DNA of 64,000 nucleotides. Origin: Ignavibacteriales bacterium. GTDB taxonomy: Bacteria; Bacteroidota; Ignavibacteria; UBA10030. The translations under genes and the position numbers were made by a program. How positions within the stretch are numbered: position 1 is the first letter of the stretch; the number at the start of each line of letters is the position of its first letter. A model generated the notes under the pieces. It made no database searches. It was given only the letters and a program-made list of their open reading frames with translations, and was not told the origin of the DNA. Shown here piece by piece: positions 1-8,565 of this stretch. The DNA lies in the NCBI GenBank assembly GCA_026390595.1, contig JAPLFQ010000021.1, forward strand, positions 1 through 64,000, read 5' to 3'.

Positions 1-30
1 GCCGTCGGACAACATGTCCGACGGCCTTTT
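1..30. terminator. Perfect hairpin, likely terminator
   Basis: The bases form an 11-bp inverted repeat (GCCGTCGGACA / TGTCCGACGGC) with a 3-base loop. A short T run follows on the plus strand. It lies 3' of the minus-strand CoA-transferase gene and may terminate it, a plus-strand gene left of the window, or both. The plus-strand T run favours the latter. Confidence 0.7.
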
Positions 31-52
31 CATTTCTTATTGCGGAGTGACA

Positions 53-1339
53 CTATGACTTACGGAGCGCCTTTTCAAGATCGTTGTGGAACTTCGGGTG
101 CGCTATGGCCATGAGGGCTTCGGCCCTCTGGCGAAGATTACGGCCATGCAGCGATGCCACGCCAAACTCCGTCACAACGTAGTGCACGTCAGCCCGTGAC
201 GTCACCACACCGGCCCCTGGTTTGAGCTGCGAGACAATTCTGCTAGCCTCCCCATCCTTTACAGTCGAGGGAAGAGCGATGATCGGCTTGCCCCCCTTTG
301 AGTAGCCTGCCCCACGGATGAAATCGACCTGGCCCCCGAAGCCGCTGTAGATACGGCTTCCGATGGAATCTGAGCAGACCTGCCCGGTAATATCGACTTC
401 GATAGCCGAGTTGATGGCCACCATTTTCACGTTCTGGGAGACTATGAACGGATTGTTGGTGTAGTTACACGGGTGCATTTCGAACAGCGGATTGTTGTGC
501 ACGTAGTCATACAGACTCTCAGACCCAAGCACAAACGTCGCAATCACCTTGCCCGGATGAAGCGTCTTCTTCTGGTTGGTGATAATCCCCCTATCGATGG
601 CCTTGACAACACCGTCCGAGACCATCTCCGTATGGATGCCGAGGTCTTTCTTTCCTTCGAGAAGCGAAAGCACCGCGTCCGGAATGCCGCCGATTCCCAG
701 CTGCAGGGTCGCACCGTCCTCTACCAGGTCCGTGATATGAGACGCTATCCTGCGTTCCAGATCGGATGAAACCCCTTCTTTCAGGGTTTTCAGCGGCTCT
801 GAACATTCAACGACCTTGTGAACACGGGACACGTGAATGAACACGTCACCAAGCGTCCGCGGCATACGGTCGTTGACCTGTGCCACGACAAGTTTCGCGT
901 TTTCCGCCGCGGCTTTCGACGCAGCGCATTCAACGCCAAAACTCATGAAGCCGTGTTCGTCGGGTTGGGAAAGGTGGACCAACGCGACATCGATGGGAAT
1001 AATCTGATCCACGAAAAGTCCGGGGATCTCTGAGAGATGGACCGGGACATAGTCGGATCGCCCTTCCTGAATGGCACGGCGATCGGCGGCTCCGACGAAC
1101 AAGGAGTTGTGGCGGAAGTGGCTCTCCATTCCAGGCTCGGAAAGCGGATCTTCACCGAGCACAAGGATGTGGTTCACTTCAACATTGTGCAACTCGTCCT
1201 TTCTCCGGGCGAGGCCATTCGCCAGAAGCGTCGGCGTTGCCGCATTGCCGCTCAGGAAGATGCGATCTCCCGACTTGACAACGGAGACAGCCTCCTCGAG
1301 CGATACGACTTTCTTTTTGTATTGGTCTAACCAGTTCAT
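53..1339 (-). CDS. Acetyl-CoA hydrolase/transferase family CoA-transferase
   Basis: About 428 residues, the usual length for class I CoA-transferases of the 4-hydroxybutyrate/butyryl-CoA:acetate type. These move CoA between acyl-CoA and a free acid in the cytoplasm. The family signature GIGGIPDAV is followed by GIHTEMVSDG, whose Glu is the expected catalytic residue that forms the glutamyl-CoA thioester. The C-terminal half has the GFGGQVDFIRGA block typical of the family. I chose the ATG at 1339 (MNWLDQY) because GTGAGG just upstream acts as a ribosome site; an in-frame GTG three codons earlier overlaps that site. Alanine dehydrogenase lies just upstream on the same strand (28 bp), so co-transcription is likely. 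The acid substrate cannot be told from sequence alone. Confidence 0.9.
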   Translation of the reverse strand: MNWLDQYKKKVVSLEEAVSVVKSGDRIFLSGNAATPTLLANGLARRKDELHNVEVNHILVLGEDPLSEPGMESHFRHNSLFVGAADRRAIQEGRSDYVPVHLSEIPGLFVDQIIPIDVALVHLSQPDEHGFMSFGVECAASKAAAENAKLVVAQVNDRMPRTLGDVFIHVSRVHKVVECSEPLKTLKEGVSSDLERRIASHITDLVEDGATLQLGIGGIPDAVLSLLEGKKDLGIHTEMVSDGVVKAIDRGIITNQKKTLHPGKVIATFVLGSESLYDYVHNNPLFEMHPCNYTNNPFIVSQNVKMVAINSAIEVDITGQVCSDSIGSRIYSGFGGQVDFIRGAGYSKGGKPIIALPSTVKDGEASRIVSQLKPGAGVVTSRADVHYVVTEFGVASLHGRNLRQRAEALMAIAHPKFHNDLEKALRKS

Positions 1340-1366
1340 AATCCTCACTTGTGTCCGGATCTATGC

Positions 1367-2491
1367 TCAAGAGTTCTTAACGAGCGTGCCGATGGATTGG
1401 GACTTGAAATCGAAAATGCGCGCTATCACTTCATTCGTGCAGACACCCTGATATGTGCAGACCCCCTTGCCGAGACCGGCATTCTCCCGCAAGGCCTTGA
1501 CGATTCCTATCTCGCATACCTGCTGAATGTACGGCATCAGTGAGTTGGTCATGGCCATGGTTGCGGTGCGCGCGACAACGGCGGGCATGTTCGGAACACA
1601 GTAATGCGTCACACCGTGCATAACGAACACCGGGTCGTCGATCGTGGTGGGGCGGCTTGTCTCGACGCACCCTCCCTGGTCAATGGAGGCGTCAATGATG
1701 ACCGAACCGGGCTTCATCTCCTTCACCATGGCCTCCGTGATGACGTGCGGCGCTTTCTCGGCCTTGAGCAGGACGGCACCGATGACAACGTCGGCGAACC
1801 GGACCGACCGGGACACGTGGTAGCTGGTTGCGAGGCTCGTGCTGATCTTCCACTGGAAAAGATGTTCGAGTTCTCTGAGCCGCGAAAGGTCTTTGTCCAG
1901 CACCGTCACATTGGCACCCATGCCGAGCGCAATCCGGGCCGCAGTTCTCCCAACGGTTCCCGCGCCAAGAATCACAACATTTGCAGGTGGAATTCCCGGC
2001 AAGCTCCCGAGCAATGTTCCCCGTCCGCCCTGTCCCGCCTGCAGGTAATGTGCTCCCGCCTGTATTGCGATCTGTCCCGCGATCTCGCTCATCACCTGGA
2101 GCAGCGACAGATCCCCTTTTTCATTCTCGATGAGTTCAAAGGCGACGGCGGTGACTTTTGCCGCCAGCAATTTTTCGAGCACTTTGCGCCGTGAGACCGC
2201 AAGGTGCAGAGTCGAAAACATCGTCTGCCCTTCCCGCAGCATCTGCAGTTCCGCTTCCGTCGGAGGCGAGACCTTCAGCACGAGATCAGATCGGTTGATA
2301 ATCTCGTCAGGGCTGTAGGTAATCGTCGCCCCGGCAATCTGATAGTCCTCGTCCCTGAAAATCGCCCGAGCGCCGTCTTGATGAAGAACGTAGACGTTGT
2401 GCCCTTCTGATGTCAGATCCTGGACACCGGCCGGTGACAGCGCTACGCGTCGTTCGATGGCGGCTTCTTCTTTGAGAATGCCAATGTTCAT
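1367..2491 (-). CDS. ald: Alanine dehydrogenase
   Basis: 374 residues, normal length for L-alanine dehydrogenase, which interconverts alanine and pyruvate with NAD and ammonia. The N-terminal AlaDh/PNT domain begins with IGILKE...ERRVALSP. The substrate-binding Lys (LVLKVSPP, about residue 74) and His (STLHLA, about residue 96) are present. The Rossmann fold carries GAGTVGRTAA (about residues 176-185). The block HGVTHYCVPNMPAVVARTAT is diagnostic for Ald rather than for the transhydrogenase alpha subunit. The start at 2491 opens directly with the conserved N-terminus. It sits 28 bp upstream of the CoA-transferase, consistent with a small amino-acid/acyl-CoA operon. Confidence 0.95.
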   Translation of the reverse strand: MNIGILKEEAAIERRVALSPAGVQDLTSEGHNVYVLHQDGARAIFRDEDYQIAGATITYSPDEIINRSDLVLKVSPPTEAELQMLREGQTMFSTLHLAVSRRKVLEKLLAAKVTAVAFELIENEKGDLSLLQVMSEIAGQIAIQAGAHYLQAGQGGRGTLLGSLPGIPPANVVILGAGTVGRTAARIALGMGANVTVLDKDLSRLRELEHLFQWKISTSLATSYHVSRSVRFADVVIGAVLLKAEKAPHVITEAMVKEMKPGSVIIDASIDQGGCVETSRPTTIDDPVFVMHGVTHYCVPNMPAVVARTATMAMTNSLMPYIQQVCEIGIVKALRENAGLGKGVCTYQGVCTNEVIARIFDFKSQSIGTLVKNS

Positions 2492-2998
2492 AGCTTTCCA
2501 CGCAGAAATGTGATGGTGGTTAGGATTGATTCAAAGTCATTTCAATATCTACGGGAAACCAATCGCTCCGCTCTCGGCACCCTGGCTCTGCCCTCAATGG
2601 TCAAAAAGCGTGCCGCCTGGCCCTCTAAGACCTCGCACTCCCCAGCAGTGATTTCAACGAGGCGAAGTGACAGCTTTCTTACGCTTGCGAAGGCCCGGGT
2701 TCGCCTTCCCATACATGGCAAGCGAAAGTTGAACTTCCATCCCTCCTGAAAGAGCCACACCGTCTCGGACCATTTTACGGGTATTCCCACGGCTTCTGTC
2801 GAATCGTTCAAAAGAGGGGCAGAAAGCCCGACATTTTAGAGGATCCCGATTTCAGTCCTTTGTCCCCCGAGAAGCAGACGTGTGAATTTTGACAAATAGC
2901 ACTATCTTACGCTGTTCGATCCCCCGGCCTGACCAGGACAATGGGATTCATTTCTTACCGACGTGTGGAATCTGGCCGATGACTATCAGGAGAATGGC
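2492..2998. other. Intergenic region, about 500 bp
   Basis: This region separates the divergently read ald and receiver genes and must hold both promoters. An 89-codon minus-strand open frame lies at 2542-2811. It has no clear ribosome site and is very Arg/Ser-rich, and I recognise no domain. I do not call it a gene. No tRNA or strong hairpin was seen. Confidence 0.5.
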
Positions 2999-3706
2999 AT
3001 GGTAACCCGCAACATCCTCATCGTTGAAGACGAACCGGCAATAGCCCAATCGTTTCACCATATCCTGAAACGATCACTTGAGTACAACTATCAGGTCACG
3101 ATTGTGACTTCCGCCGAGGACGCTCTGGAATCTCTCAAGAAGCCAGGAGCGTTCGATGTAATCCTCCTGGATTTCTATCTTCCCGGCATCACCGGAGGCG
3201 ATCTTCTCAGGGCATTGCGAACCCGCGATTCCGACACAGTCGTCGTCGTGATCTCCGCCAGCCAGGACTACCGGATCGTACACGACGTCTTCAAACTTGG
3301 CGCTGACGATTACCTTACGAAAGAAGAGCTCGCGAATCCCTACGTTTTGGAGAAGGCCATCCTCGCCGGACTTGAGAAAAGGGAATACCAGAAATCACTG
3401 GGACGCAGCGAAATTGTCCGCCAACGCAGCGAAGCGATAACAACAATCATTCGCACCGTTCATCACGAGCTCAACAACCCGATGGCCATTATCGATCTGA
3501 CACTGAGCAAGATCCACGCGTCCCCGGAAAGACCAAGCGCTGAGCTCAATTCACATCTCAGGGAGATACAGGACAATGTCGACAGAATGTCTGACATTCT
3601 GCGCAGACTGATGAATTTCAGAGATGAGATGTACAATGAAGAGCTTCGCGGACTAAAGCTCTACGCAATTCCTGACAAACCCTCACCGAGAAGAGATCTT
3701 GTCTGA
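2999..3706 (+). CDS. Response-regulator receiver with HisKA-like dimerisation box, no ATPase domain
   Basis: About 235 residues. Residues 1-125 form a receiver domain: acidic pair EDE near residue 10, phospho-acceptor Asp in VILLDFYLPG (about residue 57), and the conserved Lys in DDYLTKEE. The C-terminal part contains TVHHELNNPMAIIDL (about residues 152-166), a histidine-kinase H-box with the phosphorylatable His, followed by a helix typical of the second dimerisation helix. The protein ends there, with no HATPase catalytic domain (no N, G1 or G2 boxes). It may take part in phosphotransfer or act as a scaffold. I chose ATG 2999 over an in-frame ATG at 2963 because AGGAG lies at the right distance before it. 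A terminator follows. Confidence 0.85.
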   Translation: MVTRNILIVEDEPAIAQSFHHILKRSLEYNYQVTIVTSAEDALESLKKPGAFDVILLDFYLPGITGGDLLRALRTRDSDTVVVVISASQDYRIVHDVFKLGADDYLTKEELANPYVLEKAILAGLEKREYQKSLGRSEIVRQRSEAITTIIRTVHHELNNPMAIIDLTLSKIHASPERPSAELNSHLREIQDNVDRMSDILRRLMNFRDEMYNEELRGLKLYAIPDKPSPRRDLV

Positions 3707-3750
3707 TCTTTCCAAGTAGTGAGAGTCATTCCTGCGACCCCAGGAAAATG

Positions 3751-3784
3751 AAATGCCCGCAGCCGGGAGCCGGGGCGGGCATTT
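3751..3784 (+). terminator. Hairpin terminator after receiver gene
   Basis: AAATGCCCGC pairs with GCGGGCATTT around a 14-base loop, 45 bp after the receiver stop codon. It probably separates this plus-strand gene from the convergent minus-strand cytochrome run. Confidence 0.75.
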
Positions 3785-3898
3785 ACTTCCTACGCTTCGT
3801 CGTACCACAGGGCATCGCTAACAGGACACACGGAGATATTTGCCCTCAACGACCTTCCTCTCTGCCGAAATGCCGTTGTTCGTCTTGCGGGAGTCTGG

Positions 3899-6151
3899 CT
3901 ATGCGGAAATGCTCAGGTTGAATTTCGTGGAGAGCGAAATCCCAAGCCCGACGATCATCAGAACGGCTCCTGCCCAGACCAGACTCATAAAAGGCTTGAT
4001 GCTCGCTTCTATCACCAGAAGCTCCGATCGCCCCGATGCTGCCACAGGCCCTGCGATGCCCGATATTTTCAGTTCGATCACACTGCCTTTGGCTTGAGTA
4101 TCGACATTCATTCCTGCGAGTTCGAAGCTGAGTGCCCCATCTTTCGTCTTGGCAGCCTGCACCTGGGTACTCTGAGCACCTTTGTAAAACGTAACCGGAA
4201 TAAGTTGTTCAATCGACATCCCGCGCTTCACATTCAGAACCACTCCGATGGGCATTCCGTCGCTGACGCTCGCAGGATCCATGCCTTTGTGGTCCATGTC
4301 GAACCGGACGAATGTGACCGTCGCGTCACCAACGGTCTTGGACTCCCCCTTCTTGAGCTGCAGGACCGTTCCTTCGGGCGATGACGGCGCGGCAGCGTTT
4401 TCTTCGAGCGAAACCGGTTCGATGTAGAAATCGCGCGTCAAGAATGAAGCGTAATCGGGATTTCTCATCAGGTTGTTATTATACTCGCTCTGGTACATGA
4501 CCGGGTCGAGTTCAAACGACGATCCATCCTTGACCACCTGAACGGAGAAGCGCCACTTGCCATCCGGCATCGGACTCGACCCTTTGTATGTCAGTTGATG
4601 ACCAAGGACCTCTTTTGGCTCGTTCAGCGCGAGCGAAGCGGTCTTTTTTTCGCCGTACCGTCCTGACCCGATGATGCCAAGGAACAGAACTGTCAGTCCG
4701 ATGTGCGCAATGACTCCCCCGGTGTAACGGATGCTATCCTTCGAGAGAGTATACAGGCGGATGAGATTGACGAAAAGAGCGAACAGTGAGGAAAAGGCAA
4801 ACAGACCGATCAGGAAATCATGAAGGCCCGACAGGACCAGGATCACAACCACGGCGACCGACGCGAGAAACGCCGCCGCAGCATTCTTCAGGATTTGGCG
4901 GGAAGACTCTTCCTTCCATTGGACAACGAGGCTGAGCGCCAGCAGAAATCCAAGAGCGATGGCAATCGGAAGATTCGTCTTGTCATAGAATGAAGGCTCG
5001 AGAGTGCCGGCCGAGAATAGCGGACGACTCGTGCCCACCAGGATCACGAATGCGCTGGCTCCCATAACCGCGGCGCTGATTGCGAGGAGTGATTCCCGCG
5101 TGAACAGCGGTGAGCGGGTCGAGAGATTCTTGAGATCCTTCCATCGGAGGAACAACATGCCGAACCCGAACAGGAGCGAGGCGACGATCCAGACGACAAG
5201 AAGGGCATAGGCGATCGCCCCGGGGTCGACAAACGAATGGACAGAGGCCGATCCAAGGATTCCACTTCGTGTCAAAAACGTGCTGTAGACCACGAGGACG
5301 TACGTCGAAATACCCAGGAAGAAATTTGTCTTCGCGAGTCCGCCCGTCTTCTTCTGAACCAGCATCGTGTGAAGCAGGATAATTCCGATGATCCAGGGGA
5401 TCAAGGATGAATTCTCGACAGGATCCCATCCCCACCATCCCCCCCATCCCAGAACACCGTATGCCCAGTAACCGCCGAGCATGATCCCTGATCCCAAAGC
5501 GATCGTTCCGGCAATGACCCACGGGAGAGCATTGGGAATCCAATCGAGGTATGCCTTCCGCCACAGGGCGGTCATGGCGAAGACGAACGGGACTGCCATC
5601 ATCGCGAATCCGGCGAACAGAATCGGCGGATGAATGATCATCCAGAAATTCTGCAGCAGCGGATTGAGGCCCCGACCGTCAGGGGGAACCATGCCCACGG
5701 AAGCATCCGCGTGCACATTCCAGATGTATTGAAAAGGAGATTTTGCAATCAGCAGCAACAGCAGGAAGCCCTGGACGATCCCGAACACCGTCATCGTCTC
5801 CGCTTCCATCCCCTTCCGGCGGGTGTACGCCATAAGGATAATACCGATGATGGAACCGCAGAGCGCCCAGAGGAGAAAACTTCCTTCCTGGCCGGCCCAG
5901 AAGGTCGTTATCAACAGGTGAAGCGGAAGTGACTTCGAGCTGTAGGCCCAGACATAATCGTATTCAAACTGGTGGCGCAGGATATACAGCATCAGCATCA
6001 AGGACGCTGCGATGACGCCAGCCGTCATGATTCCATAACTGTTCCTCGCGAGAGAAAGATATCGCTGATCTCCTCTGGTGCTCCGATAGTACGCGTAGGC
6101 GGAAATCGCCGAAGCGGCACATGACAAATAGACAATGAAAGTCCCTACCAT
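3899..6151 (-). CDS. ccmF: Cytochrome c haem lyase CcmF-type
   Basis: 750 residues, an inner-membrane protein with many hydrophobic helices. The tryptophan-rich WWD motif GWGGWWGWDPVENSSLIPW (about residues 233-250) binds haem in the CcmF/CcsA/CcmC superfamily. The block NPLLQNFWMIIHPPILF upstream and the long periplasmic segment near residues 490-720 are CcmF features. CcmF covalently attaches haem to CXXCH sites in the system I pathway. It is the last gene of the multihaem run, 69 bp after the 9-haem lipoprotein, and no other ccm genes are in the window. It may serve these cytochromes specifically, perhaps including their unusual CX3CH and CX4CH sites (inference). It is longer than the typical length of about 650. 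Confidence 0.92.
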   Translation of the reverse strand: MVGTFIVYLSCAASAISAYAYYRSTRGDQRYLSLARNSYGIMTAGVIAASLMLMLYILRHQFEYDYVWAYSSKSLPLHLLITTFWAGQEGSFLLWALCGSIIGIILMAYTRRKGMEAETMTVFGIVQGFLLLLLIAKSPFQYIWNVHADASVGMVPPDGRGLNPLLQNFWMIIHPPILFAGFAMMAVPFVFAMTALWRKAYLDWIPNALPWVIAGTIALGSGIMLGGYWAYGVLGWGGWWGWDPVENSSLIPWIIGIILLHTMLVQKKTGGLAKTNFFLGISTYVLVVYSTFLTRSGILGSASVHSFVDPGAIAYALLVVWIVASLLFGFGMLFLRWKDLKNLSTRSPLFTRESLLAISAAVMGASAFVILVGTSRPLFSAGTLEPSFYDKTNLPIAIALGFLLALSLVVQWKEESSRQILKNAAAAFLASVAVVVILVLSGLHDFLIGLFAFSSLFALFVNLIRLYTLSKDSIRYTGGVIAHIGLTVLFLGIIGSGRYGEKKTASLALNEPKEVLGHQLTYKGSSPMPDGKWRFSVQVVKDGSSFELDPVMYQSEYNNNLMRNPDYASFLTRDFYIEPVSLEENAAAPSSPEGTVLQLKKGESKTVGDATVTFVRFDMDHKGMDPASVSDGMPIGVVLNVKRGMSIEQLIPVTFYKGAQSTQVQAAKTKDGALSFELAGMNVDTQAKGSVIELKISGIAGPVAASGRSELLVIEASIKPFMSLVWAGAVLMIVGLGISLSTKFNLSISA

Positions 6152-6220
6152 CTTCTCTCTCAGCCTCTCCCTTCGTTCAATGGTTGATGATACAACTCGT
6201 GTGAAGAGTCAACTGCCCGA

Positions 6221-7306
6221 TCAGAATGCGTACTCCTGACCGAACACGTTGATCTTTCCATTACTATGTTTTGACTTGTCGACGATCTGCCCGTTGTTGT
6301 CGACGACGCCCACGTGGCACGTGCCGCATGACGAAACTGCCAGCACGAGGTGCCCTTTGGGGGGAATTCCGTGACACGTACCGCACGTCGACGCAGCCGA
6401 TCCGCCTGTCCACGAGGGAGAATCATTGGCGCCAACCATCACAGAATCCGTATACACGAACTGTGACGCCGAAGTGGCTTTCCTGACCTTCCAGTTGCCG
6501 TGGCAGAACGTATTGCTGCATTTGAGCGTCGCCGGATCATACGAAGGCCTCGGCACGAGCGATCCGTTGCCCGACTTCAGCTGCGCGAGCGTATCATTGA
6601 ATACAACTTCTGCCGGCAGTGATCCGAGGTGACCGGTGGAGGTGAGCTGCGATGGGACTGTATGACATTCCTGGCATTTCAGCGCTTTGCCCAGTGTTGC
6701 GGTGGCAAGGTGCTTCTGATGGGCGCCGACACCGCGCGTAGCCGGGTCGGTAAGTCCCAGGACAGACTTCGGCGGAGCTGCAGCGATGAGATCAGTCGCG
6801 GCCGCTTTGAAGTTGCCGTGGCATGCGCTGCAAGCCTCGGGCGATTTTGCAGCATTGTTCGCATCGACATGGCATCCCGACTTCATGCAGGAAAGATTCG
6901 CGTTTCCGCCTCCTGCATACGTTGCGCCATGACACGTCTTGCATTGGCTCAGAGGATAGTTCTGATTATAGAGGTACTGCGGGTGGCCTGTAGAAGCGCC
7001 GAATCCGGCCGGGTGCGGATAATACTGATGGCACTTGGAGCATGCCACGCCGCTTGTCCCGCCTGTGAATTGTCTCGAATGGCACGTCGCGCAGTTGTCA
7101 AGATTGTACTGGGCCTGTTTCAGTACCGTTCCGTGGAAATTCGACGCCGTGGTATCAAGCCAGCCGGCCTCGTGAATCTTCAGCGTTCCGGACGATGCCA
7201 TCGGCAGGTCCTGCACGCTCTTGAGATCACTGCAGGAATTCAACAGCGAAGCGATGACGACAAGCGCCGTCAGGAGTACGATCGTAGGGATATAGTGTTT
7301 TCTCAT
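6221..7306 (-). CDS. Nonahaem c-type cytochrome lipoprotein with CX4CH sites
   Basis: 361 residues. The N-terminus MRKHYIPTIVLLTALVVIASLLNSC is a lipoprotein signal with lipobox LNSC, so the protein is predicted to be membrane-anchored through its first Cys. Nine haem motifs are visible: seven CXXCH (CATCH, CSKCH, CKTCH, CSACH, CQECH, CGTCH, CGTCH) and two CX4CH (CMKSGCH, CSNTFCH). CX4CH paired with CXXCH is a pattern of Geobacter outer-membrane cytochromes of the OmcB type. The open frame extends upstream to 7693, but that part overlaps the preceding cytochrome gene, so I start at ATG 7306 with the signal peptide. It lies next to a 14-haem protein and a porin, suggesting a role at the outer membrane. 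Confidence 0.88.
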   Translation of the reverse strand: MRKHYIPTIVLLTALVVIASLLNSCSDLKSVQDLPMASSGTLKIHEAGWLDTTASNFHGTVLKQAQYNLDNCATCHSRQFTGGTSGVACSKCHQYYPHPAGFGASTGHPQYLYNQNYPLSQCKTCHGATYAGGGNANLSCMKSGCHVDANNAAKSPEACSACHGNFKAAATDLIAAAPPKSVLGLTDPATRGVGAHQKHLATATLGKALKCQECHTVPSQLTSTGHLGSLPAEVVFNDTLAQLKSGNGSLVPRPSYDPATLKCSNTFCHGNWKVRKATSASQFVYTDSVMVGANDSPSWTGGSAASTCGTCHGIPPKGHLVLAVSSCGTCHVGVVDNNGQIVDKSKHSNGKINVFGQEYAF

Positions 7307-7316
7307 AGGTCTCTGC

Positions 7317-8555
7317 TCACTTATGACAATAGCCACAGAACTTCTGTCCTTTGATTCCGCCGACACGAGCATTGGCGTCTGTATGGCACACATAACACGT
7401 GGCACCCGGATCAGTGTGCCATGAACCGTGCTCACCCGCCATGAATCCCGGCTGGTGAGTTCGGGCATTTGTACCCTTGATGCCGTCTGAATCCATATGG
7501 CATGTGATGCACGCTGGATCTGTCCCCTGAGTATCATGGCACGACGCGCAACTCTCGATATCCCGCCGTGCAAGTTTTGCGTGCGCACCTCCGCCGGATC
7601 CGACGCCGATCGTCGCAAATCCCGGCTTCCGATGGGACTCGGGCTGGAACCTGCCCTGATTGACGTTGCCGCCTGATTCGTGGCACGTTGCACAGAACGT
7701 CTGCTGATTGTGGCAGCTCTGGCAATCGGAGGTCTTCCCCTCCACCGCGAGGCCGTGCGTAAACTTGAAGTTGAGATCGTGAACCTTCGCCGTCCTCATT
7801 CCCTGGCCGCGATCGATAGACGTAAGTCTCGGCGACCGGAGTGACATCAGGTCTTTGCCGGCGACGTCGATTTTAAGAAGGTCTGAGCCGTTGTGGCAGT
7901 CTGCGCACGACTCCTGCGTGTGGCAGGAAGCGCAGGTCGACGTCGATATCCGGGCGACCATCTTGTGCTCGCGCACAAAATCCGTTCGGTTGTGCTCTCT
8001 CGGCCGGAGCGCCGCCATGTCCACGTGGCATCCTTCACACGCATTGGACGCTTTGACGTCGTTATGGCATGTATTGCATGACGGCATCGCCGGGATCGCG
8101 ACAGAAACTCCGATCTCCGCCTTGTCGACTCCTGTATGGCACTTTTCGCATTCCACTTTCAGCGTCTCGACGTGGCGCTTGTGCGAGAAGAGCAGGTTTC
8201 GCTTCGGCAGCGCGCTAGCCGCATACGTTGACGGGTCGTCATTCGTATGGCAGAATGCGCACTTGGAGTTCAATTGCTCCTCGTGACAGGACTTGCAGTT
8301 CTCGTGTGTCGCGAGCAGCGTGTCCGTGGCGAGTGTGCTCGTCGGCGCAGCGGTATGACAATCCGCACATGCGGCACCCGCGTCCCTGACGTGAAAGCGG
8401 TGTGAGAATTTGATTGTTGCCGGTCGGTCTTTCGACTGGGCAAACGCGCCGGAGTATGCAACCAGCGTGAAGGCCAGCAGACATGAAGCCACAGGCAAAA
8501 GCCTGTTGAAAACCCGCCGGACAGTCGTGGATGATGGAGGTTTTGGAGTTCTCAT
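7317..8555 (-). CDS. Periplasmic or outer-membrane 14-haem c-type cytochrome
   Basis: 412 residues with a signal peptide ending near SGAFAQ. Fourteen CXXCH motifs are spread over the whole protein (CADCH, CKSCH, CAFCH, CEKCH, CNTCH, CEGCH, CASCH, CADCH, CQSCH, CATCH, CASCH, CITCH, CYVCH, CGYCH). The recurring F-S-H-x-x-H segments (FSHRFH, FSHKRH) before CXXCH resemble cytochrome c7/c3-type modules, in which those His residues ligate neighbouring haems. The 9-haem lipoprotein starts 10 bp downstream, and the porin gene ends 10 bp upstream. A decahaem-like carrier feeding a porin-embedded conduit is plausible, but its exact location cannot be read from sequence. Confidence 0.9.
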   Translation of the reverse strand: MRTPKPPSSTTVRRVFNRLLPVASCLLAFTLVAYSGAFAQSKDRPATIKFSHRFHVRDAGAACADCHTAAPTSTLATDTLLATHENCKSCHEEQLNSKCAFCHTNDDPSTYAASALPKRNLLFSHKRHVETLKVECEKCHTGVDKAEIGVSVAIPAMPSCNTCHNDVKASNACEGCHVDMAALRPREHNRTDFVREHKMVARISTSTCASCHTQESCADCHNGSDLLKIDVAGKDLMSLRSPRLTSIDRGQGMRTAKVHDLNFKFTHGLAVEGKTSDCQSCHNQQTFCATCHESGGNVNQGRFQPESHRKPGFATIGVGSGGGAHAKLARRDIESCASCHDTQGTDPACITCHMDSDGIKGTNARTHQPGFMAGEHGSWHTDPGATCYVCHTDANARVGGIKGQKFCGYCHK

Positions 8556-8565
8556 TGGGTTTCTG

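Noticed and set aside
2542-2811. 89-codon minus-strand open frame between ald and the receiver gene
   Set aside because: No ribosome site, Arg/Ser-rich, no recognisable domain. It is probably non-coding, although a short lineage-specific protein cannot be excluded.
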